Origin: Ascaris suum | Taxonomy: Eukaryota; Nematoda; Chromadorea; Rhabditida; Ascarididae | Direction of reading: 5' to 3' | DNA length: 64,000 nt | NCBI GenBank assembly: GCA_013433145.1 | Contig: CM024188.1 | Coordinates: 2,790,001-2,854,000, forward strand | Shown here: piece after piece, positions 9,337 to 22,070 of the stretch | Numbering within the stretch: the first letter of the stretch is position 1 | Layout: every line of letters begins with the position of its first letter | Translations under genes and position numbers: made by a program | The notes under the pieces: generated by a model | Database searches by the model: none | What the model was told of the DNA's origin: nothing | Seen by the model: only the letters and a program-made list of their open reading frames with translations

Positions 9337-12300
9337 ATGATGCGCATTGGGGAAGGACGTGAGGAGGTGATTGATCGCAAAATCCTTGGCATCGGGGGCA
9401 TCATTTTGTGCTTAGTTGGAATGGCGACGCTTCTATATGCGCTCATCCCCGAACTTAAACCGTAAGTTCTTTACTATACAATTTCTCCTTAGTTTTGTGT
9501 CGATGTGAACTTTCTTTTACATAATCGAATCACGTTCCTATACCTCAGTATATATTTGACTTGCATGTGAATTTACGTAGTGATGCCACTTTCTCTTCAA
9601 AAAGTCGCTGTAGCAGAATTTTTGTAACGAAGGTGTTTTAACGTAAGCAGGGGTGAGGGGGAGGGAGGGGGATGGGCGGGGAGTTAGAAAGCACCCGTGC
9701 CGCTTATTTATCTGTTTTTCCTTAAATGAGGTGCATTTAATTGTGTACGGAAGTGGTGAGGTGTGTAGTTCCATGCTTTCAGGGATGAACGAGCTGATCT
9801 TGTCCTTCCACGAAATCTAGACCAAGCAAAACGGCTAGGTATATTGCTATCGAAATATAAAGATGAGCACTTCTATACGGTTATCTTTGGTATTGCTACT
9901 GTATACATATTGTAAGTTTTTTTGGGACATTCTTATCAGCTCATCACAACCGTTAGCCAATGTGGAATTTGTGCAATAAAAAAATGCGGTCTCTGTTGTC
10001 TAGCAATTTAACACTAAAGTTGCATCAATTTGCAATGCGCAATAGAGATTTTTTTCTCTTTTTTTATTGTTAGATTATATCTACCAAGTGTTACATAATC
10101 CAGCATTGGCGGTGAAGGTAAAGGATAACTGTCATTGTTCAGCTTGTTTGAAACAGATTTTTGCATCAATGTGGTTGTAATTTTAATTGATATGTGTATA
10201 ATATGTTGCACAAGCAGTCCAGTCAGTGGGCTTTTTAAATAGCGATGCCGATGCCATATCCTGAAGATTTGGCAATCGGATGCTTAGGTTGCATCGAAGT
10301 TGGGATCATCATTCAAATGCATTATGAATCTAACGAGTTAAGTCGTCATCTTGGCTCAGAACTCCTCAGTTAAGTAAGTGCTATCGTCGAGGACGACAGT
10401 CCCCGAAGTGCTGAGCTTTGGAGGTAAACTGTGTACCTAGGCATGCTTCGGAACAAGTTTAGTTTCAAAGGTCCTTGTGTTGCATGGACAGTCGCCCTCC
10501 ACCGCGCTCCTCACCTCCTTTCCTTCTCCTCCTTTAACCACTACTTGTCGACGAGGGAGAGAGGGAGTCAGAAGAAACGGGGAACAAAATTTCGAGAGTT
10601 TTGCGATAGCGGAGTACTACGAAAACATATTTTTGTGTTGTAAGCTGGCCGTTAAACGCTGAAGGAGTGCTTATGCGGTAATCCTCGACTGCCGTGAACA
10701 ATACATCCGGCACCTGTTCGGTGGCTTTCGGCTACCAACAGGCCGTTATCATCGCTTAATCATCTTCGGCTACCAAGAGTGAATGCCGACACTTGGTTGG
10801 TAGCCTTTGAGTGCCAGGATCCGCTTGATGACCTTCGTCTATCACCATATACTAGATAGCATTTGAGTAACACCACTCCTTAGGTAGCCGTCAACTGCTC
10901 TCATCACTGAAGACGATTGCTACGGTTTAAGTACCATGGACCACTACAAAATTCGTCACGATTTCCTAAGCGGGCGTCTCAGTTGCAAAAAACGAAACTT
11001 TTTTGAGGAACTGATGAATGGAAACGCTTCTTTGCCTCGGCAGACCATCTCTTACAAAGCGGATTCGAATAGGCGTTGTAATGAAAAAAATAAATTTCTT
11101 TTTTTTTGAAACGTATCCTCAGTGTTGTGGAAAATTTTCGGCTTGCTCCGATTATCATTTCGCGTTGTGCTGTTGCCATACGTTTTATCAGTCAATGTTC
11201 TGAATAACATTAGCAACGTTTAAGAGAAAATTTCACTTTCTTTACTTTCCCTGCATTCATTCACCCATTTCCGATGAATTTTTCCCAAAGGTTTGCTCTC
11301 GTTTTCATTCTCCCCAGTGGGAAAAACTTTCCGTTTTCATAAACTTTTACTCGCTTCCTTTCAACGCCAAATATTTTTCAGCTGTTTTCGTTCAGCTTTA
11401 AATAGTTTTTGGCTGTTAAGCATAAAACGTTATGTTAGGAAGTTTATGGTGTGAAGTGCTGCTTCGTCACTTCAGAGACCTCCAGCAGGAGATTTCATTG
11501 TGTTATGTTAGAATCCTCTAAACAGCAGGGATGTAGATCGCATATTGCTTTTATTAGTGAGTGATTAACGAACAGCATAGCTATTATTCATTGTAACGAT
11601 GTTGTAAGGTGAAAAAAACGTGAATGCAGGCGTAGATGATTTGGCTTCACGTGTAGAGAAGTATTTTTGTCGATGAAATCACCATGAGGTTTCTTCTAGC
11701 GCATTCTCAGTCCAATTTTTTCTATTCCGTTTTTGTGAATGTATCACAGTTTTTTTTTTCAGGCTGCAGTCTTTCGCAATCCCAGGTTCAATTTTTTTGT
11801 CGATCCTTTCCGGATATCTGTTTCCGTTTCCGATAGCTTTGCTGCTGGTATGCACGGTAAGTGTGTATTTTGTTTTTATACGGCTCAATCTTGTTTCTTT
11901 AAAGAATAGAGGGAAAGGCAGAGGAAGTCTGCAGGTTCCAGATTAAATTATTTGTCTGCTATTTTTTCGTTAATTCAAAAACAAATATTTTAGTGTTCGG
12001 CATGTGGAGCACAGGTATGTTATTTCTTATCACATCTTCTCGGTCGTCAACTTATAATGACATATATTCCTGAACGTGTACAGAAGTGGCAAAATGAGGT
12101 ATGTCGATTTTTTTTTTTTTTGCTCTTTTTCGCTGTTGGTATAAGTATTACATTTCGTTAATGTCGCTACCGATAAATCCATGAGGATAGTTTTGTATTG
12201 TAAGTTGCAGCTATTCAAAAACAACTAATTCATCTTTTCTTGTTACAGATTTAATTACTATCTGTGGTTATTTTTTCGGCCACCATTATGTGGACCTGTT

Positions 12301-14283
12301 ATTGCTGTTGTATAACATCGGTAGTTTCTGATTTAATTTTCCGTAACTTGGATTTTTTTTTAAATGAAACGTTTCATTGCACCCATATTTTATTGAAGCA
12401 TTTACGTACTGCTGCGATTTCTTCGCTATGTTTTCGATATTTACGCAAATTAAAGTCGTTTATAATATCTCACAATTATGCGAAAAATATAACGGGAGGC
12501 ACATATTTCATTTTTTCCTCACTCATCTATGCAATGTTCCCAGTTTCACGAATTTAATAATGCACGTTTGTCTTTCTGTGCAGGTAAGTAACATCCTCCA
12601 CTTTGCAAAAGTTGATACACCTTTAAATGTGGAAGAAAAAAAAAGAGATTCGAGTAATGTTTTGGAATTTGCATCCTATGTAGAATAATGCTTTTTCATA
12701 TCATTAAAACGGTTTTTTTTTCTTTTGCAGATCGCTTCTGTGGACAACTATCTTTTCTTTTATATGGTCTTTCTGCGAGTTACGCCTCTTCTGCCTAATT
12801 GGTTTATTAATATCGCCTCACCGATCGTCGATGTGCCCGCATCGGTTTTCTTCTTCGGTACATTCTTTGGTAAGTTTCTTCCTTACTTTTGAGGTCACAT
12901 TTTGATATTAGTGATTGCCAATTGCCTGATTTTCGTAATTTAAGAATGGATATTGCTGGGGAAAATATGCCACATATAATCTCGAAAAAAATTTTGCAGT
13001 GCTGATGGCGATCCCAGCTAGAAAAGAGATATGAGAAGCCGAGTTGATGGAAGCGATTTTATGTTTCCTTGTTTAGTGAGAGCTTGTGAAGAAGTGTCTC
13101 GAGAATGGTTACAGGTTGCAAGAATAATCCAACATCAATGAAATAACGACTAATTGTAGTATCAGGGCATGCTTTGTTACTGCTGCTGATAGCATCCTTG
13201 AAGTGCACTGACATAGGTTACTTAAAATGGCTGAGCGATGGGAGCTTATAACAGCTGCTAATAAGATATGAGGAGCTCCTATTAGAATAGATACGATGTT
13301 CGGGCATTTTGACTTCTGTTAAACGAAAAATTCTAAAAGCATTGCATTACGATATCTGTAAACGATTCTCGCAAATATTTTACGCCCTCTTCAGCAGGGG
13401 TAGTCCTCTTTATCCTTTATTCGATGGGTTACGGATCCATATCAAGAGTGTCGATAAAAACAGTCACACATTTTGGTCGGGGTAGGTGCAGGTTATTCGA
13501 CCGCGTCAGTCCAGCTGATTTACGGGCAGCTTCCCATAGATTGTGGCAGCACTGAAACTTGGAAGAGGAAATTTCGAAATGAGCAACACTTGGGAGGGGG
13601 GGGGGGGGGGGGGGAGGCAACAGCAGCAGGTCTCAGTTCTGATCACTTCACATACGCTTTAGGGTAATCACTTATATGCGTCCAGGTTCCTGCACTAAAT
13701 GTTATCTGATGAGAGTGCTTTGTTGTAACGCTTTTTTGTGACCATGGAGACTCCTTTCTTCCTTCCTTCCTCTCGCAAACCAGTTGTCAGCAATGCCCGT
13801 ATAGCATATCAAAGTTGCATTTGAAGAGCAAATCTGCAAAGGATTTTAACTGCTTGGAAGGGATTGACTTGTGATGGCTTCTGATCTGATCACGATTGCC
13901 GTGAATTGCACTCTGTTGATAGGCATCAGGCAGGAATGACAGGAAATGAGTCGTATGCATATCGCGGGTCAGTAAGGAGAAGCCAACTTTAGCCTTGCTC
14001 AGACTTAGGTAAGAAAACCATTGTTTTATGATATATCAGCATCAAACGAATTGTTTGTTTTTTTAATAACTGTATTGTAATGATGTTTTCAGGAGTGGCC
14101 CCACCTTCATTCATATTCATCCAGGCCGGTACAACATTACAAATGATGACAAGTACCGGCGTAGTGTGGTCGTACTCTGCGATTTCGATGATGGTATTCA
14201 GCGCGTTTGTTTCTTTGCTACCGATCTGCTATCAGCAGTATTGTCGTTTAACCGCACGAAAGCAGAGTGAAAAGATTCTCTGA
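9337..14283 (+). CDS. TMEM41B: TMEM41B/stasimon orthologue, six exons, ER VTT-domain lipid scramblase
   Basis: Exons 9337-9461, 9783-9911, 11763-11856, 11994-12098, 12731-12869 and 14093-14283 join in phase into 260 codons plus TGA; human TMEM41B is 291 aa. All introns are GT..AG and most acceptors are T-rich. Residues 16-37 form a first membrane segment. Residues 85-198 carry the VTT/DedA core, including FAIPGSIFLSILSGYLFPFP, a CYFLSHLLGR block, FLRVTPLLPNWFINIASPIV and GTFFGVAPPSF, followed by a last helix and a basic tail. These blocks match TMEM41B closely. In animals TMEM41B is an ER phospholipid scramblase needed for autophagosome formation and lipoprotein or lipid mobilisation. The start is the first of two tandem ATGs, 3 nt after an in-frame TGA. 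Codon usage is intact with no frameshift. I see no canonical AATAAA in the 250 nt after the stop. TMEM41A is less likely, because the core wording matches the B form. Confidence 0.97.
9650..9683 (+). other. G-quadruplex-forming run in TMEM41B intron 1
   Basis: ggggtgagggggagggaggg and following GGG runs on the sense strand of TMEM41B intron 1, 100 nt before the exon 2 acceptor. Confidence 0.6.
9912..11762 (+). other. TMEM41B intron 2 (1851 nt)
   Basis: A long intron between the first and second membrane regions of TMEM41B. It holds a GC-richer island at 10430-10960 with short open frames and a diverged repeat/hairpin (ttcggctaccaa at 10727 and 10765, inverted ttggtagcc at 10797). No gene inside it can be supported. 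Confidence 0.8.
10765..10805 (+). repeat. Hairpin with ggctaccaa / ttggtagcc arms
   Basis: A 9-bp perfect stem (10768-10776 with 10797-10805) and 20-nt loop, inside TMEM41B intron 2. The left arm motif is also present 38 bp upstream at 10727. Confidence 0.5.
12870..14092 (+). other. TMEM41B intron 5 (1223 nt)
   Basis: The intron separates the NWFINI exon from the GVAPPSF exon. It contains a run of about 19 G at 13596-13614 and otherwise unstructured sequence. No coding feature is visible. Confidence 0.8.
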
Positions 14284-14588
14284 AAGTTTAACTTCGATCC
14301 GAAGCGACACGCTTTTGATGTTCATCCCGAATATGCTATATTTATTGGAGGGCAGTTTCATTGAGTGTTTTTTTTTTGGACATCCGTCTTGTCGTATTTC
14401 GACATCGTTGTTTCATTAGTGTATTTGATTGACATCAGTAACGGACGCAGAGAGAACTCAAGGTTGAGGTGATGTAAATGATACATACATCGCGACCTTA
14501 CTTTTAAGTTTCAGCATTACATTCGGAGGCAGAGAGCATATTTGAGCCAGCATGCTCTTTTTTTCGAGCTTTTTGAGAACTTCAGCAT

Positions 14589-14892
14589 TCAACGAATATT
14601 TTTTCTCTTCGCTCTTCTGCTATGTTTTTCCCTCTGTTCTTCATCCGTTACAATAGGGTACACTTCAAAGGTGTTATATACTGCAGTCTGCGTACTCGCA
14701 TCTCGTAATATCGCCTTTGGAATTTCCGCCCGATTTTCAACTAATCGTACGATTTCAATAGGAGTTCGATTTACGAATATCAAGCAAACATCGTTTGCCT
14801 CATTCATCAGAGTAGAAAGATCTAAAAGGAAACAACGCTGCACCAAATGTTTTGCTTGCGTAGACTCCTCATCGGAAGATGACTCATGATTG
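14589..14892 (-). pseudogene. Minus-strand coding-like exon of unknown gene
   Basis: About 100 open codons just 3' of TMEM41B on the opposite strand. The frame begins NSSGNHESSSDEESTQAKH, continues with LLDLSTLMNEANDVCLIFV, and ends in a basic tail (REKHSRRAKRKNIR). The acidic Ser cluster and charged ending look like real protein. No clear acceptor is visible and no ATG precedes it. The + strand is also open here (14542-14889), starting with a signal-peptide-like stretch, but its composition is less convincing. It may be the 3' part of the decayed tract that extends to 19 kb. Confidence 0.3.
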
Positions 14893-15432
14893 CCGCTGCT
14901 ATTGAGATGTTAGGCAACATTTAAAGGATTTTTATGCCAGCATTGCAGTTCTTTGAGCTATTACTAGGACAATTTGTCTGTGGTTTGTGCATTTGATATG
15001 ATTAGCTACCTTAGTAATACATTGATTTGACGTGGTTCTTCAACCAGAAAGCAACCCAATGATACTTTAAAAATCGTGAAAATCACAGCTCATAACCGGG
15101 CCTTACGCTGCGATCTTGGTTTGCCAAAAGTTACAGGTTTACACTTTTATAACTCATAATTGGGAGCTTACTCGTTTTATAGAGTCTTCAAAGAAATATC
15201 TCCGAAGCGCAAATTGGCAGCGTTAGGTTTTCTTTTTATTAGCTGTTTTCATCTTTTGTTTATTGTTCCATTGATGTATCTGAACGCCGAATGTTTTTGT
15301 TTCACTGTACAGCAAATATCGGAGCACAGTTCTTAGTGTGATCAGATCATTTATTTTGAATTATAGATGAAGTTAGTTTGAAGAAAACAATTCGGCGCTA
15401 TGCATTTTGTAAGCTGTATCTCTTTAGCGTAC

Positions 15433-15434
<2 letters not shown>

Positions 15435-15526
<92 letters not shown>
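15435..15526. repeat. (TA)n microsatellite, about 92 bp
   Basis: A nearly perfect TA dinucleotide run with one phase slip at 15480-15482. Open frames through it (Ile-Tyr repeats) are artefacts. Confidence 0.97.
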
Positions 15527-15527
<1 letters not shown>

Positions 15528-15639
15528 GTTCTGTTTATTCTATCTAGCCTTAGCCTGTTATCCTGTCTTTTGTCGTGCTGTAAATTTTCTCTTTTGTCAT
15601 TTCCAGATTACAAAGAGAAATCTCTGTGTTGTTGTTTGA

Positions 15640-18600
15640 CAGGATTGGTGGAAGAGGAATGTAGCACGAACGAGCGATCAGTGCATTTTGCTGTGTCATT
15701 AATGCGTAAAGCTAGCTGCAATATGGCTGAGTGTATTTTGGAAACAATCATTCCAACAATATTATCGAAAGAAATTGATGGAGAGGATCGTTTTTCTTCG
15801 TCTCTTTAACAACTTGTCCGTCATTTATCGGTTGTACTAAAAGCCGTATGTTGTCAAGTTTTTCGTCATTTTGCTCCTGTATGAGTGGTGATATGCAGCG
15901 TTCAAATGAATCTGTGTTGCAAGGTTTATTACACAAGTTCACCCCTATACCTTCATGTAGTTATCCAAAAGTTTCTGCTGGAACCAATGAATACTTCACG
16001 TAGAGGGTCAGTAAAAACGGCGCTTGACTACTTTCTATTGGTGTCCGTTCTTTTTTTGGAGGGGGGGGGGGGGAGGTATATATTTTCCTGCATTATGGCC
16101 ATTGTTAGTAATAGCGTCAGGAATCGTTATGACGGATACGATGCTATTTCTGTGTTCGATTTAATTTGAATCATGTCGACTCCATGCGCGAAATTTTTCC
16201 ATTTTTTCTGTGTATTCATTTACAGTGAACGTTTCTTCTTTCTTTTTTTTTTTCACGGATTGCACTATTTTCATTCATTCTTGCTGTGTTATTTTCTTTG
16301 TTTCCTTTGCTGATACGTTATTATTATTAATTTTACACTTCGTTCTTTCTATGGTTGTTCGCTGGTCTTTTTTTTGCCTACATTATTTGTAGTTAGCACT
16401 GGATATTGTTTAATGTGTTGAAAAGCTGTATTACTTTCAATAAGTTTTTCTGGCGTATATTCATATGTACATGATACGCTGGTGTAGAACGTGGAAGTGG
16501 AACTACCGTTGGCTAGAACTTCCTTCGATTAGAACTGGGCGACTTGTTTTGAGGCTTATGAAATTTATTGCTATAAGAGCTAAGCACTCTCCTATCTTTC
16601 CACCCATTCAAACAACGTTGCTGCACCGGTGTATACGAAAAAATCTTTGAATATCTTTCATTGTTTCTAATTTGTAGGAGACTAGAGCTGTCAAAGTTTA
16701 TTTCAGACTATTATGCTGCTTTAAATTTGTCAATCGGTCACCAGTCGATACCGGTTTCTCTTTATTTCCAACTTATAACTGCAACCTATATATTCCAATA
16801 GTGGATGGTGATAATGCGGAATATACTGTTGTGATACGATGTACGATCTCGCATAATATGTAGTTGTTTGTTTGGTGGTACATGAGGATAATGCGCAGAA
16901 CTGCAGTTTAGATGCGATAGGGTGGCTCTTCCCTCGATCACCGTCACATCTTTTTCTAAATCGCCAATGAGCGCAGAAGCATTTGTTAGTATTTTTTGAA
17001 CGATACTGAGCTCACTTGATTTGGCGTGTTCCCAATACATTTGAGCTATTTATTCGTTAGGACTTCGGGTCGTTTTCCAGTATTGTCCAAAAACGAGGAG
17101 CTAGGCTACGTGATGACATGGAAATTCCAGAACTCATCCTTGTAACAGCTTGTTCTTTAACTGAGTCGGCATATGTGCTGGAACACGAATATCGAATCAT
17201 TATTTCTTAGCATGTGAATGACTTCGATCGATGTTTGCATCTGATACGGTGAGACACTAATACTGTTCTTTACTATGAACAAGCATCTGCAGGACAGTAT
17301 ATCAGGGAAGGAATAGCCAACGAAATACTTCCGAAGAAAGGGAATCGTAGACGTTGCTGTCAATAATAAGGGAAGGTTATGAGAGAAGTGGATTTAGTTG
17401 AAAATAGACGCTGTTTTCAGACACGAATAGACACACCTGATTTACGTTTAGCAAATGCTTGTGACTCGCCGTTTCTGTTATGAGACGAGACGTCTATACT
17501 AATGCCCTTTGAAAGTGGTGCGTGTCATTTGCATTACCGAATCAGACGCAGTACTCATCCTATTGTGTCTACCATAGGTGATAGTCAGGTTATTCGGTAC
17601 GTGTCAAGAATGAGGTTGAAGAATAAGTCCGGTATAATCTTGTTCGTCATAATAAACACTTTCGCAGCAAAACCAAGTTATCCGCAAGGTGTTAACACTA
17701 CTATGAAAAGAGACAGATCTACCTATTAAGCGAGGTGGAAGATTTTGTACAGGTATTGAAAGACAGGAAGAAACTTAGAAGCCCAGAAATTGGAATGGCA
17801 ACCGGTGGGGATTTCTGCGCCTAACTTTATAAATGAGAAGAACCGGGAAAGCATACCTCTTAAATTTACTGGTAATGGAATCAGTTATAAGCAGACCATA
17901 AGCCTCTTGTCTAGAAATTATATACGGTTGCTTCAGAGGCAATTTTAATCATACTTTATTTAGTTAGGCGTCATAGCTTTGCGAGTGGTGACAAATCGAA
18001 TCATATATGACTTCGTCCATCAGCGGTATTACCAGTCATACCTTGTTAGAGAGATACTATCAACGACACATTTATTAGGAAGGTATTGTCAGTCATATAT
18101 TATCAGTTATATTTGATAATTTGATACAAAACGCCATTAACAACGATAAATCGTATATGCGAGTCAAGGGACGATGATGGGTCAACTATGACTTAGACAT
18201 CAGTTATATAGCAATTCGATATTTTGCCTGTAACTCTGAATCATTGGAAGAAAAATTACACTTAAAGTACATCACTTCCAAATGTTATGACTCAATGAAA
18301 AATCACATCATAAGGATCATAACAATCTTGCAAGCAAATTTATGTCGCTTTCACAAAAGTTCGAGTTATGAGGTCGGACAACGTTGAGAATTGCCGTTAC
18401 GATCTGATCAGATTCGATAGAAGTTTACTGGATCTTATGAGAATTAAGGCACCAGGAGAACTGACAATCAGTTGGGAGGGGAATTCGATATGATGACTAA
18501 AGTACGGGCTGTATTGGTATCCCGGAACCTCTTTGCTCATCAACATTTGCAACCTTTGACGCTCCGAATCATAACGAGAAAAGTGTTGTGCCCTCAAAAT

Positions 18601-18995
18601 TGTTCAGGTGTAAGGAGAGTCTGCGAGGGCTTTCAGAAACTCCTCTTCGTCTCTCTTGCAATAAAACGTTTGTAATTATCGTGGAAAGTGAATTTTACAT
18701 CAGAATGTTTCTTCGAGAAGGTTACCAGTTGTAATCTGAGACACCTCAACCATCTGCTGCAACCTGACGAGTTGGAGACTAAACTCTGACTGTTAAGGCA
18801 ACTTTCAAAGGACGTCGCTGTCGAACGAGTACAACTTGTAAATTGGTTCGCCGTCAGGCGATGGCATGCCCCGTTTTAAAACTTCGCCAACCATTGTTAC
18901 GCTATCCCAAACGCATTATTATTCGCGATTGAATGATTGCGTTGTTGTGTTTATTCTCCTCACGGCATGTTTATCCGCCACAGTCACCGCGGTTC
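15640..18995 (-). pseudogene. Diffuse decayed coding tract on the minus strand
   Basis: Several segments read as protein in the same strand but are broken by stops and frame changes. These lie at 15640-15942 (two overlapping frames, LVQPINDGQVVKE and FDNIVGMIVSKIHSAILQLA), 16465-16650 (one TAG), 16786-17040 (LTNASALIGDLEKDVTVIEG), 17060-17370, 18397-18650 and 18690-18995 (GEVLKRGMPSPDGEPIYKLY with TGA and TAA breaks). The order fits one large gene that lost function, but sequence errors or unrelated chance frames could give the same picture. I recognise no family. The plus strand shows no better explanation. Confidence 0.25.
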
Positions 18996-18999
18996 CAAA

Positions 19000-21900
19000 G
19001 CATTCAAATTTCAACAATCAATAGTCGCCTCAAGAAGGCACCTTTTCGCAAATGATAAAAACATCTAAAAAGCTCGGAGAAGCAAGTTTTCGAAAAAATT
19101 TGCTAATTACCTAGTGCATACCTTTGGCGTTAAGTAAAAATGTTTCACAACACTTCAACATTTTCAACATACAAATAGCATCAGAATATGAAAGAAAAAT
19201 GTAGTTATTTCTCACCTAAGTGAATAGAGTTTAGCTATGATGCCGGTATCAGTGATGTTGATATCAGTCATACTTTAGCAGAATTCAACCAACTCAGAGG
19301 AAATAAATTTTCTGCGGGAATTCGATCACAACTAAACTGGTGTCGAAAAGGCGAAAGCAGGAATCGGCAATTTATGGTACTCTATTCGCGGCGTTGGTAA
19401 TTAATCGTGAAAGTGTTCAGAATGTTTAGCATCACTTATGCTATTTGCAGCGCTTGAGATATTACTAATGCCGAAAATGTTTTCTTCTATACTATAATAT
19501 GAGTCATAAAAAGATCTACATGGTTATAAGTCATCCTTGTTTCATCATGAATTAAATTTTTTTGTAATGTTAAGCGATAAAAGCCATCTGACGCAAAAGA
19601 TTCAAGAAGTGCAATTTCTGAAAGCAAAAAAAAAAACTAAAAAGTTGGAGATATCGGATTTCGATTTAGCAGATCCTTTAAGTCTCACATTTCCTATTTT
19701 TCAATGACAAATGGAAATGAAGTCAGAAGTTGAGATGTTCTATGGCGGCTCACTGAGTTCTTTGAAAGATCACGTTTTATGGCGAATCGCTAAACGGCCC
19801 ATATGTTCCACTCATGAAAGTTGATGCCATCTGCCATACAAAACAAAGTTTAATGACTTTCGATGAGCGTTTTATTATGAATAAGTCTGGTTATGCTAGC
19901 GAATGCCACACATAAGAAATGCACCTGTAAATGATACAACTTCATATGTCGATGGAAATAAGGTTGGCGTAGTGAGTTGCAAAAGTTGTGGAAAGGTGAG
20001 AGCATAGGTGATTATTATCAGAGTGATTCCTAAACATAATGGTAAATGAAAGGTAAAGAGATGAAGATGACAGGTGAATAGGAAAAAAAGAAAGATAAAT
20101 AACAGGTGAAAAATTAATAAGTGCTGATAGACCTGAAAGTGGCATGTGGGGGGAGGGGAGGGGGGGGGGAGGGGAATAACAGGCAAATCAAAAATTTTTC
20201 TAAGACGTAATGAGACGAGTGGGAAATTATGAGCTAGTCCTACTGAGCTCGAAACAAACCCGAAGTGAGAAGTGCTAGATCCTACTGAGCTCGGAAGTGA
20301 GAAGTGCTAGACGGAAGGGAGATGGGAAGTATTCGGGAGAATGCAGTGGGCGCATCAAGACGCTTCCTAAAACGCTATATCTTAAAAAAGTTTCGTTAAC
20401 GTTAACCAAGCTGGGATAGAGCTAAGCAGAGTCGAATGATACATGATGAAAATATCAACATGCCAATGAGGGGGACGACTATTTATGTACACCAATGAAA
20501 TGGCGATTAAATGATGTCGTGACTCACACGCAGCATCGTTTTGCTTAACAGGAGAAATACGCTCAAAGGGAACTTTTATCAGAGAAGGATTATCTCGATG
20601 TTGTTTTGACGAACCACGTTGATCAAGTTTCAGTTCATTTCAACAGATTTTGCTTATGAGGCATGGACTAGCCTCAGCATTCCCTGAGGTTGAACGCCGT
20701 AAATAAAGGGCCAAAATAAATCAACAGTCGGGCAATAAGAGCAGTATGCAGTCGAGCGCTCTAATTGAGCGGGAAGAATGCTTTAGGCATTTTTTTCAAG
20801 TTATTGGTGTTTATTAGAAGCGTGATGGCTTCTCAAAGAAAAAGTATGGAATTAGCGTTGATGGTCGGGGACAAAGCCTCCTAACAAATCACAGTGTTCG
20901 GCTTAGTGGTAGGTTTGCTGACAAGCGTTTCTTTGTGACATCGAAAGAAATATACAGCAAAAAAAAAAGAAATCTGAAGAATGAAAAAGTATTACCACGC
21001 ACAGTTATTCATCAGTGTAGATTTCCTAACATCCACTCCGAAATTCGTGTTTCATTTTTCATTAAAAGTTCGAAATAGAAGAGCATTTAAGGTACACAGT
21101 TTTCCACGTCTTCACACCACGAGGATCACAACGTTCGTACCCATCTGACTTTTTTTATATATTATTCGGTTCCTGTATACGGCATGTCATAATCGATGAG
21201 ACGAAATCGAGAATTTCGAAAGCGTTTAGTGCACATCAAATTTTATCGCTGTTTTAAGACCGCGATGATGTTGGAAGTAATGCTTCCTTTGAACAATGGT
21301 GGGAGATAAATAGACCAACGCCAGCGAAGGGGATTGAAAAGTAAAAATTCAAAAAGAATATCGCTTCCATTGTCTCTGTAGCCGGAAACACCTAATGAAG
21401 CAGCCCTGGCGGTGATCTATCACTTTTGAAGTTCCAGATTACACCTCTACGATTACGGCATCGCAAAATACACTGAAAGCGTTATCTCACTTGTGATAAT
21501 AGCGACACAATTGTGTGAAAATATTCATAAACAACAACAATAACGACAAATGAAATAGGGCGTGACAAAACATTTTCAGGGAACAAATCGACTGCAAATT
21601 TGAAACACGAGGAAGAGGAGTATGCGAGAAGACAATCTTAAGCTTGCTGTACACCACTATAAGTAGTACAGTTACAATAAAACTACATCATAACGTCTGA
21701 CGTAAAACTGCCGCTCAAAAAGTCTTAAATTAAAATGATTCACATACATCCCCATTGGTTCAGGAAAACCCGCCAAAAATGAAGAAACATTTGTGACAGG
21801 TAGTTTGGTTATTCAACATGTTCGCAGAATGTGGTTCCCTTAAATTTATCAAAATAGTGCAATCTCCCACGTTTTCAATAAAGCTCTCTTCGTCTGGCTA

Positions 21901-22070
21901 CTTCGCAGATTCACTTCGCCAAGCATCAAAACACTAAAGAACGCGAGAACCGGCGAAAATACAGTTTATCAGGCTCTATCTCGTATTCAATGTTCTCAGT
22001 ACCAAAAATGTTCGAAAGCGAGACTTGTCTGCTATCGGCACGACGTACGAGGGCAAAAGTAGGTGATTTT
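19000..22070. other. No supported gene; AT-rich with G-rich runs
   Basis: Contains a G-rich purine run at 20145-20176 and the tandem duplication at 20238-20311. The frames at 19896-20186 (-) follow the low-complexity run and are not supported. Confidence 0.55.
20238..20311 (+). repeat. Imperfect tandem duplication
   Basis: Two adjacent copies (20238-20279 and 20280-20311) begin tcctactgagctcg and end aagtgagaagtgctaga. The first has about 10 extra bases in the middle. Confidence 0.85.

Noticed and set aside
10431..10662. Two overlapping + ORFs in TMEM41B intron 2
   Set aside because: No donor or acceptor in agreement; a GC-rich patch alone explains the openness.
12264..12688. + strand ORFs of 97 and 103 codons
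   Set aside because: They lie within TMEM41B intron 4 and lack coding bias.
14542..14889. + strand ORF of 115 codons with a signal-peptide-like start
   Set aside because: The minus-strand frame over the same bases has better charged, protein-like composition. The hydrophobic start arises from a T-rich stretch.
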